Positions 17,961 through 26,317 of a stretch of DNA of 61,779 bases are shown one piece after another. The notes under the pieces are model-generated. The model was not told where the DNA came from, ran no database searches, and saw only the letters and a program-made list of their open reading frames with translations. Each line of letters starts with the position of its first letter. The first letter of the stretch is position 1. The position numbers and the translations under genes were made by a program. The DNA lies in NCBI RefSeq assembly GCF_022790535.1, contig NZ_LOHG01000007.1:243792-305570 (forward strand), written 5' to 3'. Source of the stretch: Pseudomonas maioricensis (GTDB lineage: Bacteria; Pseudomonadota; Gammaproteobacteria; Pseudomonadales; Pseudomonadaceae).

Positions 17961-20852
17961 ATGCAGAGCAATGTCGGGAAGCAGGCTAGTACCTCGATGA
18001 GAGAGCGTTTGACCGTGGTCCTTGTCGCTCACAAGCAGCCGGACTCATTGCGTCGCGCATTGAAATACTATGCTGATTTTTCATGCGCGATTCTGGTCGT
18101 CGATACTTCCCCTGAGTTGGACGCACAAGTCGCCCAATCGGGTGCGCAATACTTGCACAAGCCGCTGCTTGCTCATGCGGGAGCGAGCGCCAGGACAGCA
18201 GACATTCTGCCGAATGTGACGACTCCCTTGGTGGTGATGGCTGATGTCGACAGTTTCCTGTTCGCCGATGCTTTGAATGATGCTGTGCAGTTTCTAGATA
18301 GCCACGAGCAGTACGTCGCTTGCCAAGGTTATAGTCTGACGTACAGCGCCGATGTCAATCATGTGAATTACTTCCGTCGTGACCGCAAGGTGTGCGAGGA
18401 CTATTCGGCAGAAAGTCCACATGAACGGGTCGCAACGTTCATGGCGCAGGGATTCCCGCTGCTCAACGCGGTTATACGCAACGCTACTTTGCAGGGCTGG
18501 TCAGCTTCCTTGCCAGCAGACACCGATGCGCACTGGCAGGAAATCGGCCAGATGCACTACTTGCTGGGTGTCGGGAAGGTGCGCATTCTGCCTGTTCCTT
18601 ATGCACTGCATGCAGCGCGTGATCTCGAACAGGAAGTGTCGCGTGATCGGGATATTCGCAGTGCGCTGAAGTATGTCGATCCCAAGGCCAGGGCTGAGCG
18701 TGAAGGTTTTGCATCGACCCTGAGCGAAATATCAGGTGCGGTATTCACCCCGCAGCAGGTGCTGGACGGTTTTACAGCCCTTGCCGAATCACTTGAGACA
18801 CAGAGTTATCTGGCCAGTGACAAGCTGGTTTGCTCCAGGTGGAACATAGGCGTCAATGAGCCTGAACCGCTTTTCGAGCCCCGTCAGTTTGTGGAGCTGC
18901 CATTTTACACCCCGTCATTTTTCAGCTTGCTCGAGCGGATCGAGTTTCTCATCCATTTGATGCCGGCCGGTCACGCTCATCTGGCTACTTTGGAAAGTGC
19001 ACTGCTCAAGCAGGCGGAGCTCGCGCGTGTGCAGAGCAACCCGGATGCCGAGGCTCTCGAAAGTCGTCTTTGGCAGGCATATGAGCTCTATTCGTTCAAT
19101 GCCGGTATTGTGCAGCGCCTTATTAGAGAACTGCGCTCCACCGAGACGCAGGCAGAGGAAGTCGAGCGACTTGTTGAGTGGTACGACCGCTTGCAGGCCG
19201 CGAGTGGTTCAGACAACGGCAAGCTGCTTGACGATATGCCATCGGGCCGATTGCTTAACTGGCTGGACTCCCGTGATCCTGCCCCGGCGGCGGTTAAAAA
19301 GCTGACTGCCGGCCTGGCTCGTAATCCGAAGGGGTCGCAGATCGGGATTCTGTTACTCGATCTGGAAGCTGATGTATTTAAACTGCAAGCGACCTTCGAC
19401 AGTTTGATCAATGGTTTCAGCCGCTCCTTCAAGGTCATTATCTTTACCACCGCCAAGTCTCCGGCAGTGACCACCCCAGAAAATACGCTGCATTTCGTCA
19501 AAGTTAGCGAGAGTAACTACGTCGACAAGATGAATCAGAGTGTCAAGCAATCCAACTGTGACTGGTTCACCCTGGTACAGGCGGGTGAGGTCTTCACCAA
19601 GAACGGCTTGCTCCAGGCTTCGCTTGAGTTGGCAGACGCTGCAAACTGCCGCGCAGTCGCCATGGACGAGATTCACCGGGTTGAGGACGGTACGCTGACT
19701 CACGCATTCCGCCCGAGCTTCAACCTCGACCTATTACAAAGCTCGCCTGTGCTCATGGCTCGTCACTGGCTGATTAACCAGCAGGCCATGCTTGAGGCCG
19801 GTGGATATTCCCGTGAGCTCTCCGGCGCAATTGAACTTGACCTCCTGCTGCGTTTGATTGAGCAAGGCGGAATGAGCGGCCTGGCTCACCTGAGCGAGCC
19901 GTTGCTGATCTGTGACGCTCCCGAGCTGGAGGTCAATGAGGATGAACAAAAAGCACTGACCCGCCATCTGGCCAATCGCGGCTACAGGGCTGAAGTCAGC
20001 TCCGCGTTGTCCGGAACCTTCAAGATCGATTATCGCCATGCCGTTCGCCCGACCGTATCGATCCTGCTTGAAAGTCGCGATAACCTCCCTGAATTGCAGC
20101 GCTGCCTGCAGAGCATCCTGCAACGTACACGCTATCAGCGTTACGAAGTGCTGATCTGCGATAACAACAGCGGTGATGCCGGACTGTTGGCATGGCTCGA
20201 TCAACAGGAGCAAAGCTCCAATCGAGTTCGTGTGTTCAAAAGCGATCAGCGTCTGAGCGCCGCTGTCTTGCGCAACAGTGTCAGCCAGGAAGCCAAAGGT
20301 GAGTACCTGGTTCTGATGGATGCCGAAAGCCAGATTGTTAACGTAGGCTGGATCGAATCGTTACTCAATCAGGCTCAACGCCCGGAAGTGGGTGTAGTAG
20401 GCGTCAGGTTAATTGATCCGGAGGGCACCGTTACTCAGGCGGGTCTGATTCTGGGGCTCAAGGGTGGCGTCGGTTCTGCTTTTGTCGGCGAGCCGAAAAC
20501 CTCTCATGGTTACATGCAACGCCTGGTTGTAGAGCAGAACTATTCGGCGGTGTCGTCGGCGTGTCTGATGATTGGCAAAGAGCTTTACGATGCAGTCGGC
20601 GGGCTGGACGAAGGTCAGTTTGCCGATGAGTTAGGTGACGTCGACCTGTGCCTCAAGGCGGCTCAGGCAGGTTACTTGACGGTCTGGACCCCTCATGTGC
20701 AGGTCGTTCACTCCGGCGAAGTGCGCGCCAGCGAGTCGACTCTTGAGGCGTTGAAGGATAAGTGGCCTGGACCGTTCGCCCATGATGAGGCCTACAACTC
20801 CAATCTTGCCCTTGATGGCCCAGGTTTCACACTGGGTGCAATCCAGGCATAG
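17961..20852 (+). CDS. fgt2: Flagellin glycosyltransferase, Fgt2-like (963 aa)
   Basis: Matches Fgt2 of the P. syringae flagellin glycosylation island, thought to extend the glycan begun by Fgt1. ATG 17961 has a ribosome site (aggaag); a GTG frame upstream at 17928 would add 11 residues. Residues 8-250 form an N-terminal GT-A-like domain with ADVDSF as acidic motif (about 94-96). About 459-690 and 696-955 are two further GT2-like units that pair with modules 2 and 3 of Fgt1: both proteins share FNLDLL, an AQR-EVGVVG stretch, an EGTV-AG block and a closing AYN-NL-LDG segment. The middle unit has AGE and the last MDAES at the metal-site position. It lacks the GT-B module of Fgt1. Confidence 0.85.
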   Translation: MQSNVGKQASTSMRERLTVVLVAHKQPDSLRRALKYYADFSCAILVVDTSPELDAQVAQSGAQYLHKPLLAHAGASARTADILPNVTTPLVVMADVDSFLFADALNDAVQFLDSHEQYVACQGYSLTYSADVNHVNYFRRDRKVCEDYSAESPHERVATFMAQGFPLLNAVIRNATLQGWSASLPADTDAHWQEIGQMHYLLGVGKVRILPVPYALHAARDLEQEVSRDRDIRSALKYVDPKARAEREGFASTLSEISGAVFTPQQVLDGFTALAESLETQSYLASDKLVCSRWNIGVNEPEPLFEPRQFVELPFYTPSFFSLLERIEFLIHLMPAGHAHLATLESALLKQAELARVQSNPDAEALESRLWQAYELYSFNAGIVQRLIRELRSTETQAEEVERLVEWYDRLQAASGSDNGKLLDDMPSGRLLNWLDSRDPAPAAVKKLTAGLARNPKGSQIGILLLDLEADVFKLQATFDSLINGFSRSFKVIIFTTAKSPAVTTPENTLHFVKVSESNYVDKMNQSVKQSNCDWFTLVQAGEVFTKNGLLQASLELADAANCRAVAMDEIHRVEDGTLTHAFRPSFNLDLLQSSPVLMARHWLINQQAMLEAGGYSRELSGAIELDLLLRLIEQGGMSGLAHLSEPLLICDAPELEVNEDEQKALTRHLANRGYRAEVSSALSGTFKIDYRHAVRPTVSILLESRDNLPELQRCLQSILQRTRYQRYEVLICDNNSGDAGLLAWLDQQEQSSNRVRVFKSDQRLSAAVLRNSVSQEAKGEYLVLMDAESQIVNVGWIESLLNQAQRPEVGVVGVRLIDPEGTVTQAGLILGLKGGVGSAFVGEPKTSHGYMQRLVVEQNYSAVSSACLMIGKELYDAVGGLDEGQFADELGDVDLCLKAAQAGYLTVWTPHVQVVHSGEVRASESTLEALKDKWPGPFAHDEAYNSNLALDGPGFTLGAIQA

Positions 20853-20929
20853 GGCCGCGCCGGGATCGGGCGCTTGTCGTCTCAGATCCCCTGCAGTTCT
20901 GGCTCTGCATTCATTATTGTGGGATTTCA

Positions 20930-20953
20930 GGCAGGCCGTATGGCCTGCTTTTT
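20930..20953 (+). terminator. Rho-independent terminator after fgt2
   Basis: Stem gcaggcc/ggcctgc with loop gtat and the run ttttt. It ends the glycosyltransferase pair, so the following ketoacyl-synthase gene probably has its own promoter. The rest of the 308-base gap 20853-21160 shows no recognisable element. Confidence 0.85.
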
Positions 20954-21160
20954 CGTTAAGGCAAAAATTAGTCAAAACGTGCGGATCTGGTGACCTGCGG
21001 GTCATAAAGTGCATCTTCACTGTATTGTGTTGCAGGGAACGCCATGCGCCCGACTTGCTTAACGTGCCCATCGCCCTGAAAATGTCCCGCAAATCACCTC
21101 TTTCGGTAGCTCCCTGATTTTTGTGGGACGAATATTTACCTGTTTACTAATCGGGAAGCC

Positions 21161-22090
21161 ATGATGATTGGCATAAAAAGCATAGCGAGTTACGTGCCCA
21201 CAGCCGGTGTGGATAACTACGCTCAAGGTGCCAAGTTCGACAAGGATGAAGAATTTATCCTGGGTAAGATCGGCTCCACCTTTCTGCCGCGCAAAGACGC
21301 TGGCCAGGAAACGTCGGATCTCTGTGTCGAGGCGGTCAATAAACTGTTGGCCAATAACCCGCAATTGAGCCGTGAAAGCATTGATGTCTTGATCGTCGTG
21401 ACTCAGAACGGTGATGAAGAAGGTTTGCCGCACACCGCTGCCATTGTCCAGGACAAGCTTGGCCTGTCGACCAATGTGGCAGCGTTCGATATCTCCCTGG
21501 GCTGCTCCGGGTATGTTTACGGTATCTATGCGATCAAAGGCTTCATGGAAGCCGCTGGCCTGAAAAATGGTTTGCTGGTGACTGCTGATCCGTATTCCAA
21601 GATCGTTAATCCCGAGGATCGAAACACCACCATGCTGTTCGGTGACGCCGCGACGGCCACCTGGATGGGCGAAGATGCCATCTGGCAACTGGGTAAGGCC
21701 AAGTTCGGCACCGACGGTTCCGGCGCGCCGCATTTGAAGGTCAGCGATGGTGTGTTCTTCATGAACGGTCGTCAGGTGTTCAACTTCGCGTTGCTTAAAG
21801 TCCCTGCGCATTTGCACGAGCTGCTGGCTGACTCCGGTCTGCAGCCTGATGACATCGACGCTTTCTGCATTCACCAAGGCAGTGCGGCAATCGTTGATGC
21901 GGTGGCGCGCCGGTTTGAAGACAAACCCGAGAAGTTTCTCAAGGATATGGTCGAGACCGGCAATACCGTGTCATCCAGTATCCCGCTGCTGCTCGAAAAG
22001 CATGTGCTGGATTCGACCTGGACCCGCGTTGCGCTGAGCGGGTTTGGTGTAGGCCTGTCCTGGGGTTCGGCCATTATCTATAAAGGCTGA
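21161..22090 (+). CDS. 3-oxoacyl-ACP synthase III-like protein of the flagellin glycosylation island
   Basis: A KAS III (FabH-type thiolase fold) enzyme of 309 residues. The full Cys-His-Asn triad is present: Cys115 in DISLGCSGY, His238 in FCIHQG, Asn268 in ETGNTVSS, so it should be active in acyl transfer or condensation. It is the third gene of the P. syringae flagellin glycosylation island (called orf3 there). The known glycan tip is a modified viosamine with a 3-hydroxybutanamido group; I infer that this enzyme helps make or transfer that C4 acyl unit rather than serving housekeeping fatty-acid synthesis. It has its own upstream region after the fgt2 terminator. The first codons are ATGATG; either could be the start. 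Confidence 0.85.
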   Translation: MMIGIKSIASYVPTAGVDNYAQGAKFDKDEEFILGKIGSTFLPRKDAGQETSDLCVEAVNKLLANNPQLSRESIDVLIVVTQNGDEEGLPHTAAIVQDKLGLSTNVAAFDISLGCSGYVYGIYAIKGFMEAAGLKNGLLVTADPYSKIVNPEDRNTTMLFGDAATATWMGEDAIWQLGKAKFGTDGSGAPHLKVSDGVFFMNGRQVFNFALLKVPAHLHELLADSGLQPDDIDAFCIHQGSAAIVDAVARRFEDKPEKFLKDMVETGNTVSSSIPLLLEKHVLDSTWTRVALSGFGVGLSWGSAIIYKG

Positions 22091-22098
22091 CTGGGATC

Positions 22099-22202
22099 TG
22101 TAGGAGGGGCGCGCGTCCACCGCGCTCCCTCGTTGATAGTGTTTAGCTTGTTGGCATACGCGCCATACCATCAGTACTCTCGCGGCTAAAGCCGCTCCTA
22201 CG
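22099..22202. repeat. Pair of inverted REP-like elements
   Basis: Two REP-like units face each other: TGTAGGAG at 22099-22106 leading a GC-rich hairpin (GCGCG/CGCGC), and CTCCTACG at 22195-22202 closing a hairpin GCGGC-taaa-GCCGC. The outer TGTAGGAG/CTCCTACG pairing is typical of Pseudomonas REP doublets. They fill the gap between the ketoacyl-synthase gene and fliC. Confidence 0.7.
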
Positions 22203-22378
22203 GATTACGCACTATCGTAGGTTTTCCCGAGCGGCGCTTCTGCTGCTTATTCCCATAAAGAGGGCGCTTGCTGGCAATTCGGCAGCGTTTTCCTGACGTC
22301 ATTTTTCCGTTGGTTATCTGGTAAGCCCTTGTTTTACAGGGGGTGGCCGTCTGCTAGTAATTTTTTTCAAAAAAACGC

Positions 22379-22405
22379 TCAAGCAACTTGCTATTGCGAC
22401 GATAA
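22379..22405 (+). promoter_or_regulatory. Sigma28 (FliA) promoter for fliC
   Basis: TCAA at 22379-22382 and GACGATAA at 22398-22405 are separated by exactly 15 bases, matching TAAA-N15-GCCGATAA with one mismatch in each box. It lies 80 bases upstream of the fliC ATG, leaving a leader of roughly 70 bases. Confidence 0.8.
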
Positions 22406-22485
22406 CTATTACGAAGGTTCTCTAGGCACACCCGGCGCTTGCAGGGGCCGGAAGCCCGCAGTACTCATCCAACGAGGAATTCATC

Positions 22486-23334
22486 ATGGCTTTAACAGTA
22501 AACACCAACGTTGCATCCCTGAACACTCAGAAGAACCTGGGTAAGGCAACTGACGCTCTCTCCGTTTCGATGACTCGTCTGTCCTCGGGCTTGAAAATCA
22601 ACAGCGCTAAAGACGACGCTGCTGGCCTGCAAATCGCTACCCGTATGACTTCGCAAATCCGCGGTCAGACCATGGCGATCAAAAACGCCAACGACGGTAT
22701 CTCGATCGCTCAGACCGCTGAAGGCGCTCTGCAAGAATCGACCAACATTCTGCAGCGTATGCGTGAACTGGCTGTTCAGTCCCGTAACGACAGCAACAGC
22801 TCGACTGACCGTGACGCTCTGAACAAAGAGTTCACTCAGATGAGTGAAGAACTGACCCGTATCGCCAACAGTACCAACCTGAACGGCAAGAACCTGATCG
22901 ACGGTTCCGCCAGCACCATGACTTTCCAGGTTGGTTCCAACAGCGGTACTTCCAACCAGATCTCTCTGACCCTGACTGGCAGCTTCACTGCTGACAAACT
23001 GGGCGTTGGTTCGGCAATCAGCATCAGCGGCGCCACCAGCTCTGCTTCGGAAGCTGCATTCTCGGCCGCACTGGGTGCAATTGACTCGGCTCTGTCGATC
23101 ATCAACGCCACTCGTGCTGACCTCGGTGCTGCACAAAACCGTCTGACCAGCACCATCTCCAACCTGCAGAACATCAACGAAAACGCCAGTGCTGCACTGG
23201 GTCGTGTACAAGATACCGACTTCGCTGCTGAAACTGCACAACTGACCAAGCAGCAGACTCTGCAACAAGCTTCCACTGCTATCCTGGCTCAGGCTAACCA
23301 ACTGCCTTCCGCTGTACTGAAACTGCTTCAGTAA
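22486..23334 (+). CDS. fliC: Flagellin FliC
   Basis: The filament subunit, 282 residues, the length known for P. syringae flagellin. The N- and C-terminal D0/D1 helices are conserved ([40 protein letters not shown]). Residues 30-51 are the flg22 epitope seen by plant FLS2, in the P. syringae form ([11 protein letters not shown]). Residues 84-111 correspond to flgII-28, recognised by tomato FLS3. The central region is short and Ser/Thr-rich, without large D2/D3 domains. Of the six serines glycosylated in P. syringae pv. tabaci (143, 164, 176, 183, 193, 201), four are Ser here, position 164 is Thr and 183 is Ala. Good ribosome site (gagga). Codon use is strongly biased, as for a highly expressed gene. 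Confidence 0.98.
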   Translation: MALTVNTNVASLNTQKNLGKATDALSVSMTRLSSGLKINSAKDDAAGLQIATRMTSQIRGQTMAIKNANDGISIAQTAEGALQESTNILQRMRELAVQSRNDSNSSTDRDALNKEFTQMSEELTRIANSTNLNGKNLIDGSASTMTFQVGSNSGTSNQISLTLTGSFTADKLGVGSAISISGATSSASEAAFSAALGAIDSALSIINATRADLGAAQNRLTSTISNLQNINENASAALGRVQDTDFAAETAQLTKQQTLQQASTAILAQANQLPSAVLKLLQ

Positions 23335-23351
23335 TTTCGGAATGAGTTTTG

Positions 23352-23386
23352 GCGGGGGAGTGCGATTCGTGCTCTCTCGCTTTTTT
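23352..23386 (+). terminator. Strong terminator after fliC
   Basis: A 13-base-pair stem (with four G-U pairs) 23352-23364/23368-23380, three-base loop att, then TTTTTT. It sits between fliC and flaG and would make fliC mRNA monocistronic, with flaG-fliD expressed by read-through or from another promoter. Confidence 0.85.
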
Positions 23387-23405
23387 ACTTTCGGAGGTAA
23401 TGGTC

Positions 23406-23792
23406 ATGGATATGAGTGTAAAGCTGAACCTGTCTTATCCTGCCGCTCAACCGGCGACGCCAGCTGCTACTCCGGCTGCGGTCGTGGATAAGTCGGTAGA
23501 GAACTCTTCTGTCGCAAGTGTTGCTGCTTCGGCTGAAAGTAAAAATTCTCAGCAGGATATGTCTCAGAACGAAGAAAATGTAAAAGCTGCTGCGGAGGAC
23601 ATTCAAAAGTTCTTTCAGTCGGTCAAGCGTAATCTCGAGTTCTCGACTGATGAATCCTCTGGCCGGTTGGTAGTCAAAGTTATTGCCAGCGACTCGGGTC
23701 TGGTGATTCGGCAGATTCCCAATGAGGAAGTGTTGAAGTTGGCTGAAAGCTTGAGCGATGCGAGCAGTTTGTTGTTCAGAGCTGAAGTCTGA
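23406..23792 (+). CDS. flaG: Flagellar protein FlaG
   Basis: FlaG is a small filament-associated protein that affects filament length. The chosen ATG 23406 lies eight bases after ggagg and gives 128 residues; nearby in-frame ATGs at 23400 and 23412 are possible. Residues 15-55 are Ala/Pro/Ser-rich and probably disordered; the C-terminal half holds the FlaG domain (IQKFFQSVKRNLEFSTDE and VIRQIPNEEVLKLAE). It precedes fliD as in other polar-flagellate gammaproteobacteria. Confidence 0.93.
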   Translation: MDMSVKLNLSYPAAQPATPAATPAAVVDKSVENSSVASVAASAESKNSQQDMSQNEENVKAAAEDIQKFFQSVKRNLEFSTDESSGRLVVKVIASDSGLVIRQIPNEEVLKLAESLSDASSLLFRAEV

Positions 23793-23873
23793 GTACTGGC
23801 ACGAAACTTGTTGCGGGTTTTATGAAGCGGTAAAAGGTCAAAAGACCGGCAACACTCTTGAAGGGAGATGCAC

Positions 23874-25316
23874 ATGGCAAGTCCAATTTCCGCGAGTACG
23901 GGTCTGGGTTCCGGCCTGAATATCGGTGACATCGTCAAGGTCCTGGTTGATTCGGACAAAGCGGCGAAGCAGAACCAGATCACCACGCAAACCAGTAAGA
24001 CGACTGCGTCCCTGTCTGCCGTGGCCAAGCTTCAGTCTGCCTTGACAGCTTTTCAAGACTCGATGAAGGCGCTCAACAGCACGACGACTCCGGCGTTTCT
24101 GGGGTTTGCGGCTACGTCTTCGACCGAAACCACGGCCAAGGCAACTGCCACCAATGCTGCGGTAAACGGTACGTACAATCTTGTTGTCAAGCAGTTGGCA
24201 ACTGGCTCAAAGGTGGCATCTGCCGCAATCAGCCCGGCTCAGGCAAGTGCCATTCCGAGTGGTAAACTGACAATCACTCAAAATGGCATTGATTATGATG
24301 TCACCCTCAAGGGTGGCACGCTGGAAGAAACCCGTAACGCGATCAACACCTCGCTCCAGGGTAAAGGCATCAGCGCCAACATCATTAACGACGCAAACGG
24401 CGCGCGTCTGGTGTTTACGTCCACGACGACCGGTGCCGGTAACGACCTCAAGGTTGCGGGCGATGCCGCGTTCGGTACGCTGTTGGACATTGATGGCACC
24501 AAGACGATGAATGACACAGCGTCGGGTGGGGTTCCTGGCGCTGGGTCGATTTCTGGCTTCGCTCAGGATGCCAAATTCACCATCGACGGCCTGGAACTGA
24601 CCAGCGCCAAGAACAAGGTCGAGGGCGCTGTCTCGGGTCTTACTCTTGAGCTGGTATCGGGTGGCAACGGTGTTGATGCATCAACCTTCAAGTCCTCAAC
24701 CGTCACCGTTGCAACCAACACCGACGGTTTGAAAACTTCATTGCAGACCTTTGTCAACTCCTTCAACACGCTGGTCAATCTGGTGACTACGCTGACCAAA
24801 GGTTCGACGAACGCCAAAGGCGAATTTGTTGCTGCGGAACTGACGGGCGACTCGGCACCACGCAACATGCTTGCTGCAATCCGCAGTGAGATCGCGACGT
24901 CGACCAGCAGCAGCGGTCTGGGGTCTCTCGCGCAATTGGGTATTACCACGCAGGGTAACGGTACGCTGTTGTTGGATAACGTTAAATACACCGCTGCGAT
25001 GAACGACAAGAAGTTGAGTGGGCAGGTTCAGAACCTGTTCACCGGCGATACCGGTTTGCTTGCTCGTGTCACCAAGGCAATCACCCCGTTCAGTCAAACG
25101 GGTGGGATCCTGGCGCAGAAGACGACTCAACTGAACAAAACCCAGGCGCAACTGACGGCCCAGCAGGATGCGCTGGATCGTCGTGTCGAGTCCCTGACTG
25201 CATCGTTGACCAAGAAATACAACGCCATGGACCTTGTGGTAGGGCAGTTAAAAGCTACCGCCTCCAGCATTACCTCGATCTTCGAGGCCATGAATGCTCA
25301 GAAGAACGCTTCGTAA
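23874..25316 (+). CDS. fliD: Filament cap protein FliD (HAP2)
   Basis: FliD forms the cap at the filament tip and guides flagellin folding; it may also act as an adhesin. The start at ATG 23874 is six bases after aagggag; the ATG at 23868 abuts that site and is unlikely. The product has 480 residues, with the N-terminal FliD_N motif (STGLGSGLNIGDIVKVLV) and a C-terminal coiled region (TQLNKTQAQLTAQQDALDRR) followed by the usual helix. A terminator follows it. Confidence 0.97.
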   Translation: MASPISASTGLGSGLNIGDIVKVLVDSDKAAKQNQITTQTSKTTASLSAVAKLQSALTAFQDSMKALNSTTTPAFLGFAATSSTETTAKATATNAAVNGTYNLVVKQLATGSKVASAAISPAQASAIPSGKLTITQNGIDYDVTLKGGTLEETRNAINTSLQGKGISANIINDANGARLVFTSTTTGAGNDLKVAGDAAFGTLLDIDGTKTMNDTASGGVPGAGSISGFAQDAKFTIDGLELTSAKNKVEGAVSGLTLELVSGGNGVDASTFKSSTVTVATNTDGLKTSLQTFVNSFNTLVNLVTTLTKGSTNAKGEFVAAELTGDSAPRNMLAAIRSEIATSTSSSGLGSLAQLGITTQGNGTLLLDNVKYTAAMNDKKLSGQVQNLFTGDTGLLARVTKAITPFSQTGGILAQKTTQLNKTQAQLTAQQDALDRRVESLTASLTKKYNAMDLVVGQLKATASSITSIFEAMNAQKNAS

Positions 25317-25331
25317 GTAAAGTGTCTTGCC

Positions 25332-25358
25332 AAAACCCGACCGCCGTGTCGGGTTTTT
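25332..25358 (+). terminator. Rho-independent terminator after fliD
   Basis: Stem aaaacccgac/gtcgggtttt with a six-base loop and T run, between fliD and fliS. Confidence 0.85.
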
Positions 25359-25433
25359 GCTTTAGGCTAAAGTTTTTTGACTGGGCGTCGATAGCTTGGT
25401 TATGTGAATCCTGGAGTTGTTACGAGGTTATCT

Positions 25434-25829
25434 ATGAATCCTATGTTAGCGTTGCGTCAGTACCAGAAGATTGGCTCTCAGGCTCAGACCTCTGAAGCCA
25501 GTCCTCATCGTCTCGTGCAAATGTTGATGCAGGGTGGCCTGGATCGCATGGCTCAAGCCAAGGGGGCAATGGCTCGCAAGGATCTGCCTAATAAAGGCAT
25601 CTTTATCAGCAAGGCGATTGCCATTATTGGCGGCCTGCGCGAAGGCCTTGATCTGGACAAAGATCCGACTGACGCATTGCGTAATCAAGATAATCTTTAT
25701 CACTTCATGATGAAGCGCTTGACTGAGGCGAACGTCAAGAATGACCCGAAAATACTGGATGAAGTCGCAGGCTTGCTGATTACGGTCAAGGAAGGCTGGG
25801 ATGCAATTGCTGATCAACAAAATCAATAA
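25434..25829 (+). CDS. fliS: Flagellin export chaperone FliS
   Basis: FliS binds the disordered C terminus of flagellin in the cytoplasm and keeps it export-competent. ATG 25434 gives a 131-residue product starting MNPMLALRQYQ, with gagg upstream; a GTG at 25404 would add 10 residues. Typical segments are EASPHRLVQMLMQGGLDRM and the helix ISKAIAIIGGLREGLDL. It is slightly spaced (26 bases) from the fliT-like gene. Confidence 0.96.
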   Translation: MNPMLALRQYQKIGSQAQTSEASPHRLVQMLMQGGLDRMAQAKGAMARKDLPNKGIFISKAIAIIGGLREGLDLDKDPTDALRNQDNLYHFMMKRLTEANVKNDPKILDEVAGLLITVKEGWDAIADQQNQ

Positions 25830-25855
25830 GAAGCTGTTGTACTGAGGGTATTGAC

Positions 25856-26155
25856 ATGAGTGCTGCACTCAAGCGTATCGAAGAAACTCGCGAAGCGCTG
25901 GTTGGCGCCTTGGCTGAGCGCGATTGGGAAACCATCGGCAAACTGGATCTGGCCTGTCGTGCCTGTGTTGAGGATGTCATTAGTGAAGATACGCCTAATG
26001 AGCCGGAGTTGCGTAATAACCTGGAAGAGTTATTGACGGTGTATCGGCAGCTGATTGACACTGCAACGGGCGAACGTCAGGCAATTGTCGACGAAATGAC
26101 GCAAATCACCCAAGCCAAAAATGCAGCAAAGGTTTACCATCTGTTTGATTCGTGA
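25856..26155 (+). CDS. fliT: FliT-like export chaperone
   Basis: A 99-residue, almost entirely helical acidic protein directly after fliS. Position and size fit FliT, the chaperone of the filament cap FliD; in P. aeruginosa the gene at this place has been annotated both as a second FliS/FliT-type chaperone and as fleP. The sequence itself shows only helical segments such as LKRIEETREALVGALAERDWE. The chaperone call rests mainly on context. Confidence 0.75.
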   Translation: MSAALKRIEETREALVGALAERDWETIGKLDLACRACVEDVISEDTPNEPELRNNLEELLTVYRQLIDTATGERQAIVDEMTQITQAKNAAKVYHLFDS

Positions 26156-26179
26156 CCGGTTGGTCAAAATAAGCTTTAC

Positions 26180-26217
26180 GCCATAAATTTGACTGTTTAC
26201 GGTATTTTGACTTAACT
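26180..26217 (+). promoter_or_regulatory. Candidate fleQ promoter with overlapping FleQ-box-like sequence
   Basis: TTGACT (26189-26194) and TTAACT (26212-26217) are 17 bases apart and could be a sigma70 promoter, though the -10 is weak. GCCATAAATTTGAC at 26180-26193 resembles the published FleQ site GTCaNTAAAtTGAC and overlaps the -35, which would allow self-repression. Confidence 0.3.
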
Positions 26218-26317
26218 AGCGATGTTTACTATTTTCTGGTTCTCGGTATAAGCAGTGGCCGGGATACCAAGCTGCCCCATGTATGGGCATTGAGTTGACT
26301 AGGGAAGTTGCTATTGC

